DNA of 64,000 nt from Mytilus trossulus (Eukaryota > Mollusca > Bivalvia > Mytilida > Mytilidae), in the NCBI RefSeq assembly GCF_036588685.1, contig NC_086386.1, positions 74,150,682 to 74,214,681 on the forward strand. Reading direction: 5' to 3'. Below are positions 59,225-64,000 of this stretch, one piece after another; positions within the stretch are counted from its first letter, which is position 1, and the number at the start of each line of letters is the position of its first letter. Below the pieces are notes generated by a model, which saw nothing but the letters and a program-made list of their open reading frames with translations, did no database searches and was not told the DNA's origin. Position numbers and translations under genes: made by a program.

Positions 59225-59428
59225 CTAGTTCCCAAATTGCATTAAAAGTACTTTTTTTCTTAAGATTGACTTGATAAGATTTTGATGATAATTGTTATAT
59301 AAAGTTTGTATTGACACTTTGTAATTGAAAACTGTAGGTTTATTTATGTCCCTTATTGAAAACCGTTTAGTTTTCTTTGATTGCTGACCTCTTGGTGTGA
59401 GTTGCAAAGTCTTGAGATAAAACTTCAG
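59225..59428 (-). other. Candidate downstream exon, copy B
   Basis: Counterpart of 8461-8664, open over the same 67 codons with three amino-acid differences or fewer. The same phase problem applies. Confidence 0.15.
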
Positions 59429-60243
59429 CTAGAAAGGCAAATTATTCAATGAAACTTAAACACATAATTAAGCGTTTACGGAGTGAAATATTGAATAGGT
59501 CTTCGTCAAAAATCAAAGAAAATCAGTTGAGATGTTTATGTTACGGTACAATAGGATTGAGAAGGATCCTGAAACATCATTTGATAAATCGGATTTACAG
59601 TTTCCTTTAAATTTATTTCACTTCAAAGCTTTTGTCTTAAGATTATTCAATCTTTTCTTAAATTCGCTATATCATTAGTTTATAAAAGGTCCTTTATGGT
59701 GTTTAACATTCCTTAAAAATTCAACATAATATTTTTCTCGTAAGATTAGTTTTACGCTTAAGACTTTTTGTGAAAGGGCTACTGAATTTTTATTATTTAA
59801 AGTATAAACCTGTTTTCCAATTTTTATAAGTAGATATTAAAATTCAAATGTGTACTTGGAGTATTTTGAATCATACTGAATTCCAATTGAAACAGTGAAC
59901 ATATGTTTAGGGTTCTATAAAGTGAACGCATAGATTTGCTTGTTTTATAACTCGTGAAATTCTGGTTATTTTAATCAATGATTAGAGAACACGACTGACA
60001 ATGTTGAATAACAGTGTATATATAGGCATTACATTATCGCATATTCTATTAAATCTGGAGAACTTTGATTACCTGAGATACAAATACATTATATAATTGA
60101 AACACGAAGCGGAAGATGCCATAATTATTCAACCCAGTCGAAACGAGACTGCTCATATACCAAAGTTCATATGAAAAAAAGAGAAAAACACAATTAGAGT
60201 TTTCAAAGCACTTCATAGAATCAATATATAAGAACAAACTTAC

Positions 60244-61010
60244 CCAAATGTTAGTTCCCCGAACAGTTTCCCTATTTCCCCCTCTGCTACTGTCTTTATG
60301 GCATATTTGACTGATGGCATAATAGGAATCTGTATTTCTTGTATTTGATCGATTTGTGATTTCATTTGTTTTAGCTTTTGTAACAATTTTGAAGTATCTT
60401 TTATACCCTGGGTGTCTTGATAAAACTTCTGCTGCTCCTTTGCCTTATCCAACGCTGCTTTTAACTCATTTCTAACAGACTGTAAGGTTTGAACATTCCT
60501 TGTGTCTTTCTCTTTTACCGTATTTATAAGACCCTCGACTTTCTGATCAATCATTTCTTTTAATCTTTTGCCTTCTTCTCTAATGGACTGGATAACTTTC
60601 TGTACATCAGCTTGATATTGATTTGACCCTTGGTCAATATCTGCTATCTTTGACTGCAGGTTTTTCATCTTCATTTCAATCGCCATTTTGACCTCAGCTT
60701 TGATCCCTTCAGTTGATTCCCTGATTTCTGCAAAATCATGTGATTTGTGTTTTTTAATCACACATATTTTACATATTGGTGTATTACATTCCATGCAATA
60801 ATATATGAAGTTTTCATCATGTTCTTTACAATATAGTTTAACTTCCGGGTTGATATTTGGACCACTTAGAAATGTATGGCTTTTGCTCATATTCGTCCGT
60901 AAATGAGATATTTTACATCCATCACAAAACAACTGGTTACACTGTTCACAGTAATTATGTCCAGGTCCAGAAACACATATCTCACACGTTTTAGAAGCAG
61001 CCTGAGCCAT
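60244..61010 (-). CDS. TRIM-like protein, first coding exon, copy B
   Basis: Paralogue of 9465-10231 with the same length (255 codons plus two bases) and the same donor (GTAAGT at 60238-60243). All zinc ligands of B-box 1 (C9 to H45) and B-box 2 (C61 to H91) are kept. It differs from copy A at about 39 of 256 residues (85% identity), spread over B-box 1, the B-box 2 loop and especially the coiled coil (residues ~120-180). The open frame could start seven codons earlier at 61031 (MQTKQIK), but the MAQAASK start is shared by both copies and has a purine at -3, so 61010 is preferred. Upstream sequence is unrelated to that of copy A. The 3' exons were not found. Confidence 0.9.
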
Positions 61011-61031
61011 TTTGATTTGTTTTGTTTGCAA

Positions 61032-61925
61032 GTTGTTATGACAAGGTTATTTAAATCCCGGACATATACGGAAATAGAATAACCTTTAGTTTACGGTTCA
61101 ATAATGAATTTTTGTTTAACTAAAGGTAGAAATTTAAACTTATCCTATCACTAGCAGTATTATACATTTAACAGTCTAATTGTAGTAAATTCACACCGTT
61201 GTAAATGAAACGATCACTGCAATCCCATATTGTTAATGTATAAGCAACACGTTGTAGTTATTCAATCTGTAATATCATTTAATAGTAAGATGTTTATTGA
61301 TTTTTGGGTATCAGGGTATATGCAAAATAAGCCACTTAATTTTTTTTTTATTAGATGACAAAATTTACAATACAATAGACAGCTTTAAATAGTTGCTAAA
61401 CAGTTTATGTACTAGGGTCAACTGCATTGAATATTCTGATCTATTTAACTATTTTAAAGTGTACCTGTAAAAAGGATAATAAAGTAAAATGATTCACTCA
61501 CAAAACATATTTTAAACATATCAGATTATATACATTTGTAAGATATAATTAGGTGTCTGGAACAGGTAATATCGGAGATTTAAACGTTAGGACATATATC
61601 AAGAACATTAGACAAGTGTATGTATGTAACTATTCAAATACATGTAACTGTTAAGTAGTTCGATATGGCGACAGTAGCAATATAGTTAACCAATTTTCAT
61701 ATCTCCTTTGAAAAGACAGATCAAGGTAACAAAAAAAGCTAATAGACTCGCATGCAATTTATTGTGTAGTTGTGTCGTAAATTGACGCAATATAACGCAA
61801 ACGAAATTACCAACATAAGTAGTTTGAAATTGACTAACATAGCTCGGAACATAGGTCCGTAGCCGGCCAGTTTATACAGGTTTTACTGTATCACAGTACA
61901 GCCTTCAACTGATTTTTATATTTCG
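61032..61925. other. Upstream region of TRIM copy B, nothing identified
   Basis: No repeat or conserved promoter element was recognised. It should hold the promoter or 5' UTR of the minus-strand TRIM gene if that gene is expressed. Confidence 0.4.
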
Positions 61926-61929
61926 TTCT

Positions 61930-62299
61930 TATGTTGTACTGTTATACCACTGTCCCATGTTATGGAAGGGTTGGGATCCCGCTAACATGTTTAACCCCGC
62001 CACATTATTTATGTATGTGCCTGTCCCAAGTCAGAAGCCTGTAATTCAGTGGTTGTCGTTTTTTTTATGTGTTACATATTTGTTTTTCTTTCATTTTTTT
62101 CATATAAATAAGGCCGTTTGTTTTCTCGTTTGAATTGTTTTACATTGTCATATCGGGGCCTTTCATAGCTGACTATGCGGTATGTGCTTTGTTCATTGTT
62201 GAAGGCCGTACGATGACATGTAGTTGTTAATGTATGTGTCATTTTGGTCTCTTGGACAGTTGTCTCATTGGCAATCATACCACATCTTCTTTTTTATAT
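61930..62299 (+). repeat. R2 repeat, full length
   Basis: The longest R2 copy here: tgtactgttataccactgtc, gggttgggatcccgctaaca, aaccccgccacattattta, gtgcctgtcccaagtcag, cagtggttgtcg, then the common R2 body to cataccacatcttcttt. The segment gggttgggatcccgc has a faint resemblance to a tRNA-type B box, so a SINE origin is possible but unproven. Confidence 0.8.
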
Positions 62300-62301
62300 T
62301 A

Positions 62302-62585
62302 ACCCCGCCACATTATATATGTATGTGCCTGTCCCAAGTCAGGAGCATGTAATTCAGTGGTTGTCGTGTGTTGATGTGTTACATATTTATATTTCGTTCG
62401 TTTTTTGTACTTAAATTAGGCCGTTAGTTTTTCTCGTTTGAATTGTTTTACATTTGACATTTCGGGGCCTTATATAGCTGACTATGCAGTATGGTTTTTG
62501 CTATAGTTGTTAATGTATGTGTCATTTTGGTTTCTTGTGGACAGTTGTCTCATTGGCAATCATTCCACATCTTCTTTTTTCATAT
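62302..62585 (+). repeat. R2 repeat, second copy in tandem
   Basis: Starts inside the element at aaccccgccacattatat directly after the end of the first copy and runs to cattccacatcttctttttt, with a deletion around tatggtttttgctatag. Head-to-tail arrangement. Confidence 0.8.
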
Positions 62586-62754
62586 TACATAACATTCAGT
62601 TGTAGTGTTATGATAATGTTATCAGTCAGGATACAGTTATATGCATTGTTTTGCTTATTTAATTTTATGGCACACAATTGCTGTTCAAAATTTATATAGT
62701 GTACAGCATTGTACTTAGTATTCCTGATATATAAAGGTTAACAGGTAGTCAGGA

Positions 62755-62870
62755 GGAATATCTAAAAGTAAATTGATATGTTCGAGCTTTTAATTTTGCA
62801 ATTTGCATAGGCACTTCCTGTTTAGATTTTTCCCCGTAGTTCAGGGTTTCTGTTATATACTATTTGATAT
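62755..62870 (+). repeat. R7 fragment
   Basis: ttgatatgttcgagctttta, attttgcaatttg and acttcctgtttagatttttc match R7 in the orientation seen at 31590-31690. Confidence 0.55.
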
Positions 62871-62879
62871 TTTACATTA

Positions 62880-64000
62880 ACATATAAGTGATTGTATGTG
62901 TATTGGTCAATTTCTTTTCGATATTGGTTTTTCATATTAGTTTATTCAGCGTGTTTGTCATCAACAAACTATCATTAAATGTTCTGGATGATTTGAGTAT
63001 CTACGGAATATAAACTGTCAGTCATTTCCACATAGGTGAATCACAATTTGCATGATTTTGAAGTATAAACTAAATATTTACTTTTCTAAACTTTGAGGTT
63101 AGAGTTGGTTTGAAAATTGACAATATACAAAACACTCAGGAAGACATGATTATGCATAAAATACTATACAACACAAAGTTAACAAAAGAAAGGAGTGAAT
63201 GCGTTATCGAATATTGTAACTTTTTGGAAGGTTTGGGGAAGTATATAAAAAGTCACTCGACACGGTTGAAAACGTTAACTTTAAACTTCTGTATTGTCGA
63301 TAAGATAGCCCTTGTATTATTTTAAACACTGATATAGCAATTTATTTCATTCCATTACCCTTACACGGTCCATGAACACCAGCGTGTCGTCTAAAATGGC
63401 AGTTGTTCCTTAATCAACAGACATTACAAATACCTCAATTACGACACATTCAGATCATCGTACTTATGAATATCAGTAATATCCACACACAGCTGTGTTT
63501 TGACTGTTCTACTACAAGACATTTTACACTGTAATGACTCTGATCATTTCTCAATGTTAACCAAAAAATACAAAACCTGCAAATTTTGATAACAGATGTT
63601 TAATTTACAAGCAATGAAATTTGAAGAAAAAATGTCTTTAGCAGAAGCTTCGATGATCTAAATTGTAAATCTTAAAATCTTGTCCCGACTAGAGTGTAAC
63701 CTTTGTGAATTGGTAAATGTCGGCGAAACAAAACACAATCTGTATAAACGCACGAGGGGCCAAAAATCAGACATAAACAACAATGCAATCATTTTAGTCA
63801 GGATGATCAATCAATCCTTAGTTAGCAAGTTCGCTTCATCGAAACACTATACCACATGACCATCACAAGTATATATGCTATATAGTGATACAGCTCGCAA
63901 TGCACGAATCTAGTAGTCTTAATGTTCGTATATAGCATACATACTTGTATATGGTTACAAAATTGACAGTATAAGTATTGTATATAGTCCTTCCTTAATT
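62880..64000. other. AT-rich sequence, little identified
   Basis: A short imperfect inverted repeat (about 63872-63887 with 63930-63951, built on agtatatatgctatata) is present near the end. The frame at 63110-63325 has no recognised domain. Confidence 0.4.

Larger units (their letters stand above)
52012..61031 (+). repeat. Segmental duplication, copy B
   Basis: Partner of 1-10231. It lacks the TTAA element, the 1821-2263 element, ~280 bp matching 4280-4560 and ~66 bp matching 1555-1620, and has ~140 bp of its own at 53727-53870. Similarity ends at the TRIM start codon. Confidence 0.9.

Noticed and set aside
62072-62278. 68-codon minus-strand frame
   Set aside because: Antisense of the R2 repeat, the same peptide pattern as in other R2 copies.
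1-64000. tRNA or rRNA genes
   Set aside because: No cloverleaf with clear A and B boxes or rRNA segment was recognised by eye; a covariance-model scan would be decisive.

Overview
The window reads as AT-rich nuclear DNA of a bivalve, most likely a mussel (Mytilus or a close relative). This is inferred from several short repeat families that I recognise from memory as mussel repeats (called here R1, R2, R5, R6, R7 and R10) and from a bivalve-style TRIM-like B-box gene family; no database was searched. Genes are sparse. The only confident coding sequences are two paralogous first exons of TRIM-like proteins on the minus strand (9465-10231 and 60244-61010). Four further exon candidates rest on splice signals and peptide appearance only. 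Most of the window is repeats, and its structure is dominated by duplication.

Layout. (1) 1-10231 is copy A of a direct segmental duplication, and 52012-61031 is copy B. Both run from a LINE 3' end to the TRIM exon. Sampled stretches of the first ~8.9 kb are about 95-98% identical; beyond it, including the TRIM exon, identity drops to roughly 85-90%. Copy A carries a TTAA-flanked transposon (4821-5391) that is cleanly absent from copy B. (2) 10652-11714 is a dead Tc1/mariner element. (3) 12-16 kb is mostly interspersed repeats and plain AT-rich DNA. (4) 16405-22837 is a ~3.4 kb tandem duplication (copies C and D) with candidate membrane-protein exons and a fold-back insertion in C. (5) 23-38.9 kb holds R1 arrays, a nested R5-in-R6 insertion, a 159-bp hairpin element, two candidate terminal exons, and one member of a duplicated ~0.6-1.8 kb block (35480-37290; partner 42625-43473).

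(6) 38905-42590 is a satellite array of about 65 copies of a 53-bp monomer, with its own left and right flanks. (7) 43474-48102 is an almost perfect palindrome, with 2291-bp arms around a 47-bp spacer. Each arm holds one satellite monomer between the same left and right flanks, so array and palindrome derive from one ancestral unit. (8) 48863-49350 has a head-to-head R5 inverted repeat and an old R1 copy. (9) 49691-52348 is a 1.33-kb tandem duplication containing LINE tails that leads into copy B. (10) 61-64 kb has tandem R2 copies and otherwise little.

There is no operon or pathway to describe. The TRIM exons would encode proteins with two B-boxes and a coiled coil but no RING in this exon, a type often linked to immunity in molluscs. 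Their downstream exons were not found. Because heterozygous mussel assemblies often contain false duplications and fold-back artefacts, the A/B duplication and the palindrome should be confirmed with single long reads.
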